A stretch of DNA of 64,000 nt from Mikania micrantha (GCA_009363875.1 CM018689.1:57413741-57477740), one strand, 5' to 3'; numbered from the stretch's first letter, positions 47,394-60,502 are shown. Program-made: numbers and translations. Notes: generated by a model from the letters alone, not told the origin.

Positions 47394-49175
47394 TATACAC
47401 ACACACATATACACAACACACATTGTATCCTGTAAAAACCTGATATCAAAGAAAATTATTAAGTCCATTCCGGGTCATTCTTTTGAATTCTTGAAAATAA
47501 ACATGTGATTTATATTAAATTTGAATAAAAAATCAATTTTAATTTGGTTTAATATGGACCACATGTTATGTTCAAGATTAGAAATGAACGGCTCATATAT
47601 GATTTAAGAGTTTTATCTTTAAGACCGAGTTTTCACATGATACAAACTATATACGTGACCAATTATTGTCAAATCATTTGGAGTGAATAGAACAATTCGT
47701 ACACTTTGAGTGACAGATAATAAGATTTAAGTGCCAATCTCATAATAGACGAGACATCAAAACATCATGATATCGTGTTATCAAAAGGCTATGATACGAA
47801 ATGCGATTCTTGTAAATTGACATCGTGTAATGTGATTAGAAATGCTATTCTTGGAAACTGATCGAGATTTTCCTTCGTAGAATGCATGTAATCACAAGCT
47901 TTTTTATTTAACGGTTATAAGAGTGAAGTGTTTTTGAAAGGATTTAAAAGACACTTGTATTCCATAGGGTTACGGTAACTAATAAAATGAAGAGGCACAA
48001 ATGTATACATAACAAAGATTTGCTAAAACAATACGAGTAATCGGAATACAAGCTAATAGTTAATTATTAATTTCGAGTTGTTGGTGTTTTTAAGATTTTT
48101 TTTACGAATCATATAATTTATTTAAACTATTTTATTATAATGTATTTGTGTTGTTGTATTGTAAATCTAAAACAGTAAAATGTGTATTTTAAATAACCAA
48201 AATAGGAAAAATTAAAGAGCCAAAACCAAATCAAAAAATTAGGAAATTTTTAGTTAACTTTATTCAGGTTATTCGGATTTATCCGAATCTGAACGTAAAC
48301 CAAATTCTGAATTTGGATCGAATGGGATTCAAATCAATTCAGGCTGGGTCGGTTCGGGTTTGGATTTGGATTAAGCCAAAAAAAAATCAAATTCGAATAA
48401 TCAATTTAAACAGGCCAAATAACTAATAGTCCGACATGATGGATGCATCTAAATATCACACGTACGTTCATACAATATATATTCAAGAAATAAATGTAAT
48501 AAGTTATGTTACAGTTTTTTATTAGCATGATTTGTTAGCTTTTGTCTTATATTGCATCATGCAGAGATCAGGCTAAAGTCATACAAGTCAAAGAATTTCT
48601 AAATAAGAACACAATTTCTAGAAATTATTTGCTTGAGTCATCTTAATTGGACCAAATTGAAAGCCGAATAGTCAAGCCAAGGAAAAATATATAAATAACT
48701 TTATAATTACTGTATGATAAAATTTATCTAATAGTAATTAAGTTTTATAATGTTTTGTTAAAGTTAATTTTTTCTATGTTTTTAAACTTAGTCAACTTTC
48801 GGTATGTGTTTTAAATGAGTCAAATAAAACACATATGAATCTTATTAATAAGAAATGATTTTTTTTCTTCCAATTAGCTTGAAATAAGATATAATTGTAA
48901 AGAAACAATTTTACGAATTAATAACAGAGTTTCATAATTGTTAAATATAAGTCAAATTAAGAAAAAATAATAACATACTAAATACTAATAGATTTTATAA
49001 TTAATGTTTCATTTAACTCGAATAATTTTTTAAAAATATTAAATATTTACAAAAAAATAAATATTATAAGAATACTTTATGAAAATTAAGTAATTTTAAA
49101 AAGATAAAAAAATTCATTTACTTCATTAAACACTTGAGAAACTTAGTATTACACTAAATTGCTATTTATTATACA
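47394..49175. other. Non-coding spacer
   Basis: Only TE debris: CGGATTTATCCGAATCTGAA and GGTCGGTTCGGGTTTGG text at 48260-48375 resembles the inner parts of the GGTTCC-type elements. No gene. Confidence 0.4.
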
Positions 49176-49203
49176 CTAGGTTATAACCCGTGTGTTACAC
49201 GGG
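49176..49203 (-). mobile_element. Helitron-like 3' terminus
   Basis: On the minus strand CCCGTGT AAC ACACGGG (7-bp stem) is followed by TTATAAC and CTAG before T. The body would extend rightward into 49204-51194. Confidence 0.55.
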
Positions 49204-49889
49204 CGGGTGGAATAAAAGAAAATATGTAATTAATCATATGGTATAAGAATATTGTTTTAAAGATTGTTACATATCATATAAAAAAAGATGATGAACATTT
49301 CATACTTCAGAAAGACAAATTGCATACAAAGATTTAAATGTATTACATGTTTCTAAAAATTTCCTTATATACAATATTTGACGTTTTATTTGTACGTTCA
49401 CCATCTCTATCTAATATTAATTATTCACTCCATCTTTGTTTTTTTACTTTTGAAGTGCATGATAATTGCCCATGTGTGAAGACCGGTTCATTCAAATATA
49501 ATCCAACTCGTGAAAGAGATTGTAACTTTTATTACTTGTCATTGCAAAGCAAACTGAAGTTGGAAATTGTTTTCTTTGAAACTTGAATGATACTTTGTTG
49601 CGAGATAGTATCAAATTGATTCATGAAATGAATGTTTAAGTACCAACATTGCCACCACATATGATATATGCTTCGATTACATGCATACCAAGTGATACTA
49701 TTTGAAGTCTATTATCATTACATAAACCATTTTTTTATCAATGTTTTTTAGCAACATGACAGGAATTCCAACCTTGAGTACTAATTTATGATTTGACAAA
49801 CAAGATATTTTAAGACCATTTAGTACATTAATTAGGTCATCAGGGTAAGCTTTCTTATACTGGTTTATTCAGTTAAATAAATAGTTAGA

Positions 49890-50626
49890 ATTTAAAGGCA
49901 TTTTAAACACGTTTGGAAATAATCGTTACGAATGTAATTGTCATAAATTTGATTATCATTATATTTAAATAAATAAAAATTATTATATCTATGTAATATA
50001 TTAAGCACATATATTTATGGAAAAATAAATTCATTGTAAACAATTTATAATTTTAGGAAAATTGTAAATACTTGATTAAATTTATACATGGTAAATTAAA
50101 TCAATCTTATAAGCTGACAAAAATTAACCTATAATAATGATAATATTATGTTAAATTAAGTTGATATATCAAATTAGTTAATGAAAACGTTTTATTATAT
50201 TAAATAATTTAAAGACATACATTATGCATATCTATTGTAAATTAATATTTTATTTAAATACAAAAAAAGTATTAAAAATATATTTTAAAAATGTAAATTA
50301 TTAGGGGAATAAAGAGTTAAAATTGAAAGCATTTTAAATATTTTTTGAAATAATAGATATGAATGTAAGTGGCATAATTTTGATTAGTAATATATTTAAA
50401 TAAAAAAAATTATTAAATTATACTATATTGTATGCTAAAAACATAAGTTACGGAAAAATAAATTATTGAAAATGATTTATTGTTTTAGTTAAATTTAAAT
50501 GACATGATTTAAAATATATATGGTAAATTGAATCAATTACATAATTTGAATAAAATTAAAATATTATAATGATGGTAATTTTATATTAAGTAAAAATTGT
50601 TGTATCAAATTAATTAATGAAAATAG
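49890..50626. repeat. Direct repeat, ~430 bp period, diverged
   Basis: Copies are about 49890-50190 and 50322-50626. Shared words include GGCATTTTAAACA / AGCATTTTAAATA, GGAAAAATAAATT, ATGGTAAATTRAATCAAT and TATCAAATTARTTAATGAAAA. AT-rich and non-coding, presumably Helitron-internal. Confidence 0.6.
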
Positions 50627-51194
50627 GAAATTGGGTAGAGCGAGAAATATAGTCCAAAACATGCTTTAATGATTACCTGTGTAACACATTTTTTTAGATC
50701 ACAAAATGCATCATAAATTAATCAAATAAAAAAACAAAGCATCAACACTTGCATTGATATGAAACAAACACACATAAATCCAAATCTTCTTTTTTTTAAG
50801 CATCAAATGCTAAATTTTGCCTCTTGGGGTTACTTGTGTTCATATTTTTAATACAAAATGATAATATATAACAAAAACAATCTAAATTTTCAAGGGGTAA
50901 ATTAGTAAATAGTATAAATTGTTGTAAAAATCATTTTACATGTGGGTTATTTATCTAAACTTGAATATTTTAGTTTTGTTAATGTGGGTTTTAGCAATTT
51001 TGACCTATTTAAAATTAAAGTTAAACCTTTAATGTTTTTACTACACGAAAGTGATGCCAAGAGTCATCTATTATACTTAATAAATCAAAATAATTTGGGA
51101 CACTTGTCACAAAACTAGAGTATTCTCACACTAATTTTCTCGCTTCTCTCTCCTAATAAATACACAACTTTAATAAATATAATTATATAATTAT
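50627..51194. other. AT-rich flank of element C
   Basis: No gene. GAGCGAGAAATATAGTCCAAA at 50638 resembles GAGCGGGAAATAGAGTCCAAA at 61510, so related sequence lies on both sides of element C. Confidence 0.4.
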
Positions 51195-51790
51195 TGTAAC
51201 ATCCACTTAAATTATGTAAAACAAAAAAATTTAATTTCGAACATTTATTCTTGTTACAATTCAAATACAACGACAATTTCAAGGTTAGAGATTTATAATT
51301 TTTTTTCAAAATACTAATTAATAATAGTAAAGATTTATCAAAAAGCTATAAATTTTTTTTACAAATAATAATGTTTTAATAAATTATAAATGTAAATTTT
51401 ATTCAATAAATAATTAAATAACTTTATAAACTTAATTAAAATAATTACAAATTTTATAAACTTGATACAAACATTTATTAAAAACTAGGGGGACCAAAAC
51501 TGTCAAATCTATAGCTGAAAAATAAAGAAAACAAGGAGGGACCATTTATGTCAAAACCTCAAACTATTATCTTCTTCCTCACCCACTTTCCCCCATGGAT
51601 ACCCGTTTGACTAAATCACAACCCATACCGCGATTTTAGCCAAATCAACCGAGAAAAATCAATAAAGTTCGGATCTTTATCATCTACGAACTTCGTGGGA
51701 TCGTTAACATCAAAGAATTAGTCGAATAAGTTAAGGATTTATTCAAAGTTCGTTCCTAAATAATCGGATTTGATCGTGCATATTAAAATC

Positions 51791-51798
51791 TATATAAA
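51791..51798 (+). promoter_or_regulatory. Probable TATA box of element C LTR
   Basis: TATATAAA in front of a pyrimidine-rich leader (CACACCCACATCTTCTC), as expected for an LTR promoter. It would put transcription start near 51820. The second LTR has the same box at 57893-57900. Confidence 0.5.
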
Positions 51799-53028
51799 CG
51801 AGCGTAATAATCAAATTAATCACACCCACATCTTCTCTTAACCTCGACGAAACGATCTGAGCAAGCGAAACTCATCCAGAAGCTCTCACTATCGTGAAAT
51901 CAAGCTCCATTCATAAGTGTTTCGTTGTTCTTGAGCTTTTAGTCGAAACCCACTCAATCGTACACCAAGGTTAGTGTTCTATATCTCATTTTGCTCGGTT
52001 TTTAGTGGGGAATAAAAGCCCTATGGTTTCGAAATCGATCTCTTAGTGGTTAGAACGAATTTTTGAAACGAAAGGAATTAGGGCTCGGTTAATTCGAAAA
52101 CTGATTTGGGGATTACCGAAAAAGCTATGTTATATTTTATAGAAACGGTTATGAACAAGGGTTGCGAGCCTAGATCATTTGGTTTGAGCTTGGGGGTTCG
52201 GCGAGTATGGTCATGGGTTCTACACCGGGTCAGGACCGGTTTTTAACCATTTAGTGTATTTTTTTTATAACTTTTATTCTATAAACTAATTAAAAATTTT
52301 AATTTCACAGTTAATTTTTATAATAAAAAAAAAAAAAACTTATACTTTTAAATAAAACATAAATATTCTGAATATATAAGCAAATAATAATAATTACTAT
52401 TATTTGGTTTTATATACACAAATTACAAAATGTTATTTTAATTTAGATATTACCGAATAAAAAAAAAACTTTTAAATATAATTTTGGAACATTTTGTAAA
52501 CAAGGTAATACAAATTTTGAAATCTTGTTTGAGATTGTTAAATTTAATTTAAATTTATTTATTTTAATTTTTACCAAATTTTAATATTTAGTCAAAGAAA
52601 ATATTTTATTAAAGTTGTTTTTTTTACAACATATATATTATAAATATTTTACTATATTATTGAATAATTTGCTTAAGGTTTAAATTTTTTAGTTTTAATT
52701 AGAAACCATAAACAACCTTTTTAAATTTATTAAAGGTTATTATTATTAACATTATCTTCACTTAATTAATATTTATTATATACATATGATATTGACTTTA
52801 AATAATTATCCTAATTATGACATAAACTTTAAAATATTATAAAGACAAACATTTTAGAACAAAGCCATTTATAAACGTTATAATTACAGTTGTGTTAGGA
52901 ATTATTTCATATAAAGCGATAGTTACATTATCTTATACAATGATTGAACCATCTAGGTTAATTTGAATTGTGTTGGATATTGCTTGGATATTGACATCAT
53001 ATAATTTCAAGAAATCTCACTTGTCAAG

Positions 53029-53499
53029 GTGAGTCTTCATATCCCCTTTTTACGCTTTTATCTTTGGGGTGAAACATGTTTACAACTATTACACTATACT
53101 TTAAACTATTAATCATGTGAACTTAGTTTAATGGTCTTGATGTAGTGAACTTTAGTCATGAATTTGCATTGATCACAAACTTAAACTTTCTGGTAAACAA
53201 TGATAGATCTATTGGCCCGGCCAGACCCACCGTTGTTTGATTTACCCTTCGGGGGAAGCCCGCGGTGATTGTTTGCTACTTCAGCATTGTTAGGAATGCT
53301 AAACTTGGTCAAACATTACTTGATGACATTATTTGGTCTGCTTTGACATGCTTTGTTCATTAACCTAGTTCATTATGCTTTGTGTTCACATGTGACAACT
53401 ATGTATCTATATTATATCAACTATTTTCGGTGTGTGTGCTTTTAAACCTGTGAAGCTCACCAACTTTTTAGTTGACCTTTTATTTTAAACATGTTTCAG
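53029..53499 (+). other. Intron-like segment in element C LTR
   Basis: Donor AAG|GTGAGT at 53029 and acceptor ATGTTTCAG|GT ending at 53499. GGTGAGTCTTCA pairs with TGAAGCTCACC (53451-53461) with one bulged base, 38 nt before the acceptor. TTGAC lies between. The second LTR has the same at 59130-59600. Confidence 0.5.
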
Positions 53500-53691
53500 G
53501 TGGAACTGCAAACTAAACTTGATTGATTATCATATTAGAGCTTGGACCTAGTTACTTAGTTAGATTTGTAATTGTAACTTCTGAAATGATGTTGGATGTA
53601 AGTATCTTACAATTTAGAACCTTGTGCTTTTGAACAATCTACACTTCCTGTACGCTCCGATGATTCCGCCATTGGTCGGGGTGTTACAGAT

Positions 53692-53703
53692 TGGTATCAG
53701 AGC
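53692..53703 (+). other. Primer binding site, tRNA-iMet type (element C)
   Basis: TGGTATCAGAGC three bases after the first LTR. An identical copy follows the second LTR at 59793-59804. Confidence 0.9.
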
Positions 53704-56700
53704 CTGGGTTATAGAGAATTAGGTTATTAAGCAATAATGACCTAGACTATAACCATAGAATGACTAGGTAATGAACTCTAAGTTTGAAGTTGATAATTGC
53801 CATGATTAGGTTATAAACTCTCAGTTTTAACTACATAGTTGCCATGCTAGGCTATGAATTGTTATTTGAACTCTATAGTTGTCATGCTTGGCCATGAATT
53901 GTTATTTGAACTCTATAGTTGCCATGCTAGGTCATGATATGTAGTTTGAACTATCATATAGTTTAAACTTCGTAGTTGCTATGATATGTCAAACTTGATT
54001 TTGTGACTACTTGTGCTACTTGCCAAGTTAATTGATAGGTCAATCCTTTGAACCTAGTTTAGGACGCTTAACATGCACACACTAGACTTTAGGGTTCTAA
54101 ACTTCTTGACCCCCTTTCTTACGTCTTGCAAGAGGATCGTCACTACGAAGACTGCTATCAGACTTACAAGTTTAATTAAATTTTTGAATTTCGTCGATAG
54201 TCTTTAGGTTCACATTAGTGAGTAGGAAACACATACAATCTGGAAGGGGGAATACCTGTACTTTGGGGAGTTCTGTCTAGGAAAGCATTTCGTATAAATC
54301 CAAATCTACCGATGGACCTGTTATGCTTTCCTGGGAACCTTTGGAGTGAGTATGAACCTATAGGATAAAGTATGTTTTTTCTGAAAGTTAATTGGACTTA
54401 AAAACATTGATATGTCAAAAGTGTTCCTTTAGGAATGCATCCAAGTATTGCTTTGTGATTGAACTTTCATTTGAACTCTCTAATTCTGTCCTTAACCTTC
54501 TATGCATTATGTCATAAGGTTTAGTTCTGACCCTTTTCCTTTGAACTCTTGGATCACGCACTTAACGTTTTCTTTTTATAGGTATCACACTTGAACAACA
54601 AATCTAAGAACACAAAGACATTATGCTTATGAATAATGATATACACATATATCATTTTAAACTAAAGTTTTATAATGTCTGATAACATTTATTATTCAAC
54701 TTTAGGATCCTAAGATATTTAAACTTATGATCGGTGATATTTATTATCATTTTAATCTAAAGTTCTAAGAGGTCTTATGTTATACTTCATATTTCTAAAC
54801 AACATATTATGATATTATGATCTTATGAGTTATGATGTACACTTATCATACTAATTTAAGTACCATAATGTCACAATCATCTAATTTCATATAATTGAAA
54901 AAAAAAAAGAAGAATGCAAATTCTGAAATCACGATACACCTACTATTTTGAACTAGTCAAGTTTGAGTATTATGTGACGGATTTGTAATAACCTAGTGGG
55001 TTAAAGCTTGTTACACCAAACGTCATATGGATACGAAAACTTTTATCACCTTCATACAAAAGTCAACCGTACCAATTTCGGTTTTACAAAACAAAATTTT
55101 TCAACCTATTCGATTGAGGAATGGTTGTACTAGTCAAGTCTAGTTTGCATTTGATATTAACTCAATTATGTACCACGTTCATAAAGTAGGATAAACATGC
55201 AAGGCAAATTTTCGTTACGGGTGCACACGGAACGAGAATTTGCAGTACATGTGAATCCTACACATACAAAACAAGGTACACTATTGTAGTAATATTTGAA
55301 TGTAGAACTCAAACATAAACAAACATATTGACCTAAAACTCAAAACATTTTCTTTAGAAAGGTTGTGTTGTATTGGTAGGTGATTGGTATGCTTTCAAAG
55401 CATTGTTGGTGTGGTGGGTTGGCTGCGGTATACCCTATATATAAGCACCAACAATATTTTGGGAGTAGCATCGAAAGCTTGACCAATGTTAGGATTCATA
55501 AATTTGAGCATATCAATAAGGTAATTTTAGTCAAAGCTATTAGTCGAAATTAATAAATTATTGTATACTAAGACTAGGTGTGTATCATACACCAAACCGA
55601 TCAAAAATCATAGTTATTATTCTCATATCAAGACAACCAGGAAAGTTTCATCGTTGGAATGAAAAGACGAATATGTAACCTAACTGTCTTTAGTCGGGAA
55701 TCTCTCAAACATCAAATTTTAAATCTAATGTAAACCTATGATGATAACTCTTCGATATTATTTTGCGACTAAGAATAGAAATTCTAATGTAGTTCTATTA
55801 CGTAACTCACAAATTCTCAAATCACAAGTTGTGCTTTTTTTGATTTGGTTTATTGCAATCTGAATTCCTAAACCCATTTATATGTGGTATAATGGAACTA
55901 GAAGATTGTATCACTTTTTCAATTGATCACAAACAACGAAACATTCTCATTAAGAATCAAAACCTATTCCTCGCGCATTTTCACCCTACTAAATTAATTT
56001 GAGATACCAAAATGAATACAAAACCTAATTAATTAAAATAATGCCTTTAATAGAATAGAATTATCACCATAGAATCTGACTGGAGGAAAACTATCAAATA
56101 TTGACAATGTGGTGGGTTGGTGGCTGGGTTCGCCCTACATATACCCTATACATTAACATTGTCAATAAATGGTAGAATGCTCTAGCCAGAAATCAGTAGA
56201 AATCAGTAAGTAAAATAACTAAAGTAGGGGAGAGTATCTTGTTCTCTAATATCTTTTAGACTTACTAAATTCAACGAACATAAATCGTAATAAACATTCA
56301 TGTAAAACATTTATAGAATTCTCAATGTTTATAACAAAACACTTGCAATCTACATGATTCTTGTATCTGGCTACCATTAGTCTTATATTTAGTAAAACAA
56401 TACGATTGTATGAGACATTAATATTTCAAAAATAGAGTTATACCCTTCTTAGATAACCCTTCTTAGATAATGAATACACCCATGAAGCCATGAACACCAT
56501 GAAACAATATTGACGAAATCTAATCAAATATAAGACTATAATCCTTTACAAAGTCTTAACCACGAAAATGTAACAAATCGTAGTGTATGAACTCATTGAA
56601 AACAATACTTGGTCTCATAATATAACACGTTTTCACTAACGAGAAAAACAAAAAAAAAATTTGTATAATGGAAGATCATATAGTATTGGAGCTCATTAAG

Positions 56701-57280
56701 AATTCAAATACTTAACTTATACCGTCATCCTGAATTTTATGTAATCAAAAGCACGACAAACAATGTTAGTCATAATGAGACTTACAAGTTTTGTTATGTT
56801 TTCCATCTCGCTTATGAACACTATTTTGAAAAAGGACACTAGCATTATACGGTAAAGTGCCTTACCTACAACACAATATAAATCATTGATTGTCTAACGA
56901 GCGCGAGAAGACACAACTACGAAATCTATTACTAACCTCCCACGAACTTAAAATGGTCATGACGACGCAGGGTTGATCATTGACCGTTTTAACAAATCGG
57001 CTCACTCCATACAAATTCGCGAGAGTTTTCCTTTGCGAAAATTAAATTGTATCCTTATTAATGATATCCACGTTTATGATTCAATGAACATTATAGAGGA
57101 ACCGGTAGAGATCGTGGATCTTCGTGTCGAACAATTGAAGTGAAGTCGAATTCTGATTGCCGAAGTTCATTAGGAATCAAAACATGGTCATGAGTCCCCT
57201 TAAGAACACGTAGACCAAATAAAAGCAAAGTACCCATATTTATTCACTATAGTTCTCCTTAATTTCGGGACGAAATTTCT
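53704..57280. other. Element C internal region, non-coding
   Basis: 3.6 kb with no open frame above 60 codons and no gypsy protein trace. Contents: about four tandem copies of a ~50-bp unit with GTTGCCATGCTAGGCTATGA (53780-53960), and two large hairpins at 55402-55455 and 56100-56166 whose loops share GGTGGGTTGG and an ACCCTATA word. Confidence 0.75.
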
Positions 57281-57281
57281 A

Positions 57282-57295
57282 AAAGGAGGGGAGAC
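57282..57295 (+). other. Polypurine tract (element C)
   Basis: AAAGGAGGGGAGAC directly precedes the second LTR. The text before it, TTTCGGGACGAAATTTCT, resembles the end of gypsy pol and its polypurine region in element A (TTTCGGGGACGAAACCTT). Confidence 0.8.
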
Positions 57296-59789
57296 TGTAA
57301 CATCCACTTAAATTATGTAAAACAAAAAAAATTTAATTTCGAACATTTATTCTTGTTACAATTCAAATACAACGACAATTTCAAGGTTAGAGATTTATAA
57401 TTTTTTTTCAAAATACTAATTAATAATAGTAAAGATTTATCAAAAAGCTATAAATTTTTTTTTACAAATAATAATGTTTTAATAAATTATAAATGTAAAT
57501 TTTATTCAATAAATAATTAAATAACTTTATAAACTTAATTAAAATAATTACAAATTTTATAAACTTGATACAAACATTTATTAAAAACTAGGGGGACCAA
57601 AACTGTCAAATCTATAGCTGAAAAATAAAGAAAACAAGGAGGGACCATTTATGTCAAAACCTCAAACTATTATCTTCTTCCTCACCCACTTCCCCCATGG
57701 ATACCCGTTTGACTAAATCACAACCCATACCGCGATTTTAGCCAAATCAACCGAGAAAAATCAATAAAGTTCGGATCTTTATCATCTACGAACTTCGTGG
57801 GATCGTTAACATCAAAGAATTAGTCGAATAAGTTAAGGATTTATTCAAAGTTCGTTCCTAAATAATCGGATTTGATCGTGCATATTAAAATCTATATAAA
57901 CGAGCGTAATAATCAAATTAATCACACCCACATCTTCTCTTAACCTCGACGAAACGATCTGAGCAAGCGAAACTCATCCAGAAGCTCTCACTATCGTGAA
58001 ATCAAGCTCCATTCATAAGTGTTTCGTTGTTCTTGAGCTTTTAGTCGAAACCCACTCAATCGTACACCAAGGTTAGTGTTCTATATCTCATTTTGCTCGG
58101 TTTTTAGTGGGGAATAAAAGCCCTATGGTTTCGAAATCGATCTCTTAGTGGTTAGAACGAATTTTTGAAACGAAAGGAATTAGGGCTCGGTTAATTCGAA
58201 AACTGATTTGGGGATTACCGAAAAAGCTATGTTATATTTTATAGAAACGGTTATGAACAAGGGTTGCGAGCCTAGATCATTTGGTTTGAGCTTGGGGGTT
58301 CGGCGAGTATGGTCATGGGTTCTACACCGGGTCAGGACCGGTTTTTAACCATTTAGTGTATTTTTTTTATAACTTTTATTCTATAAACTAATTAAAAATT
58401 TTAATTTCACAGTTAATTTTTATAATAAAAAAAAAAAAAACTTATACTTTTAAATAAAACATAAATATTCTGAATATATAAGCAAATAATAATAATTACT
58501 ATTATTTGGTTTTATATACACAAATTACAAAATGTTATTTTAATTTAGATATTACCGAATAAAAAAAAACTTTTAAATATAATTTTGGAACATTTTGTAA
58601 ACAAGGTAATACAAATTTTGAAATCTTGTTTGAGATTGTTAAATTTAATTTAAATTTATTTATTTTAATTTTTACCAAATTTTAATATTTAGTCAAAGAA
58701 AATATTTTATTAAAGTTGTTTTTTTTACAACATATATATTATAAATATTTTACTATATTATTGAATAATTTGCTTAAGGTTTAAATTTTTTAGTTTTAAT
58801 TAGAAACCATAAACAACCTTTTTAAATTTATTAAAGGTTATTATTATTAACATTATCTTCACTTAATTAATATTTATTATATACATATGATATTGACTTT
58901 AAATAATTATCCTAATTATGACATAAACTTTAAAATATTATAAAGACAAACATTTTAGAACAAAGCCATTTATAAACGTTATAATTACAGTTGTGTTAGG
59001 AATTATTTCATATAAAGCGATAGTTACATTATCTTATACAATGATTGAACCATCTAGGTTAATTTGAATTGTGTTGGATATTGCTTGGATATTGACATCA
59101 TATAATTTCAAGAAATCTCACTTGTCAAGGTGAGTCTTCATATCCCCTTTTTACGCTTTTATCTTTGGGGTGAAACATGTTTACAACTATTACACTATAC
59201 TTTAAACTATTAATCATGTGAACTTAGTTTAATGGTCTTGATGTAGTGAACTTTAGTCATGAATTTGCATTGATCACAAACTTAAACTTTCTGGTAAACA
59301 ATGATAGATCTATTGGCCCGGCCAGACCCACCGTTGTTTGATTTACCCTTCGGGGGAAGCCCGCGGTGATTGTTTGCTACTTCAGCATTGTTAGGAATGC
59401 TAAACTTGGTCAAACATTACTTGATGACATTATTTGGTCTGCTTTGACATGCTTTGTTCATTAACCTAGTTCATTATGCTTTGTGTTCACATGTGACAAC
59501 TATGTATCTATATTATATCAACTATTTTCGGTGTGTGTGCTTTTAAACCTGTGAAGCTCACCAACTTTTTAGTTGACCTTTTATTTTAAACATGTTTCAG
59601 GTGGAACTGCAAACTAAACTTGATTGATTATCATATTAGAGCTTGGACCTAGTTACTTAGTTAGATTTGTAATTGTAACTTCTGAAATGATGTTGGATGT
59701 AAGTATCTTACAATTTAGAACCTTGTGCTTTTGAACAATCTACACTTCCTGTACGCTCCGATGATTCCGCCATTGGTCGGGGTGTTACA
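57296..59789 (+). repeat. Element C second LTR, 2494 bp
   Basis: Offset 6101 from the first LTR at both ends. Differences seen are single-base changes in A, T or C/T runs only, for example near 57324, 57467, 57690, 58440 and 58560. Confidence 0.85.
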
Positions 59790-60502
59790 GATTGGTATCA
59801 GAGCCTGGGTTATAGAGAATTAGGTTATTAAGCAATAATGACCTAGACTATAACCATAGAATGACTAGGTAATGAACTCTAAGTTTGAAGTTGATAATTG
59901 CCATGATTAGGTTATAAACTCTCAGTTTTAACTACATAGTTGCCATGCTAGGCTATGAATTGTTATTTGAACTCTATAGTTGTCATGCTTGGCCATGAAT
60001 TGTTATTTGAACTCTATAGTTGCCATGCTAGGTCATGATATGTAGTTTGAACTATCATATAGTTTAAACTTCGTAGTTGCTATGATATGTCAAACTTGAT
60101 TTTGTGACTACTTGTGCTACTTGCCAAGTTAATTGATAGGTCAATCCTTTGAACCTAGTTTAGGACGCTTAACATGCACACACTAGACTTTAGGGTTCTA
60201 AACTTCTTGACCCCCTTTCTTACGTCTTGCAAGAGGATCGTCACTACGAAGACTGCTATCAGACTTACAAGTTTAATTAAATTTTTGAATTTCGTCGATA
60301 GTCTTTAGGTTCACATTAGTGAGTAGGAAACACATACAATCTGGAAGGGGGAATACCTGTACTTTGGGGAGTTCTGTCTAGGAAAGCATTTCGTATAAAT
60401 CCAAATCTACCGATGGACCTGTTATGCTTTCCTGGGAACCTTTGGAGTGAGTATGAACCTATAGGATAAAGTATGTTTTTTCTGAAAGTTAATTGGACTT
60501 AA
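59790..60502 (+). repeat. Partial second internal copy of element C
   Basis: Duplicates 53689-54401 without a noticed difference, then changes abruptly to AT-rich flank after TTGGACTTAA. A normal LTR element ends at its second LTR, so this is the remnant of a tandem or recombined form. Confidence 0.85.

Larger units (their letters stand above)
51195..53688 (+). repeat. Element C first LTR, 2494 bp
   Basis: Starts TGTAACATCC, ends GGGGTGTTACA. It holds a TATA box (51791-51798), a CT-rich leader, a long AT-rich middle, an intron-like structure (53029-53499) and a GC-rich, hairpin-prone block (53213-53275). Confidence 0.85.
51195..60502 (+). mobile_element. Element C: young non-coding LTR element (LARD-like), 1.5 units
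   Basis: Order: LTR (51195-53688), internal (53689-57295), LTR (57296-59789), then the first 713 bases of a second internal copy, which breaks off at 60502. Both LTRs are 2494 bp. I noticed only homopolymer-length differences between them, and none in the repeated internal part. No gag or pol trace exists. Primer site and polypurine tract are intact. No target duplication is visible, since ATTAT precedes and TATAA follows. Non-coding elements of this size are called LARDs and must borrow proteins from a gypsy partner. Confidence 0.8.

Noticed and set aside
53704..57280. Hidden gag-pol in element C
   Set aside because: No reverse transcriptase, integrase or zinc-knuckle text in any frame, and stops are dense.
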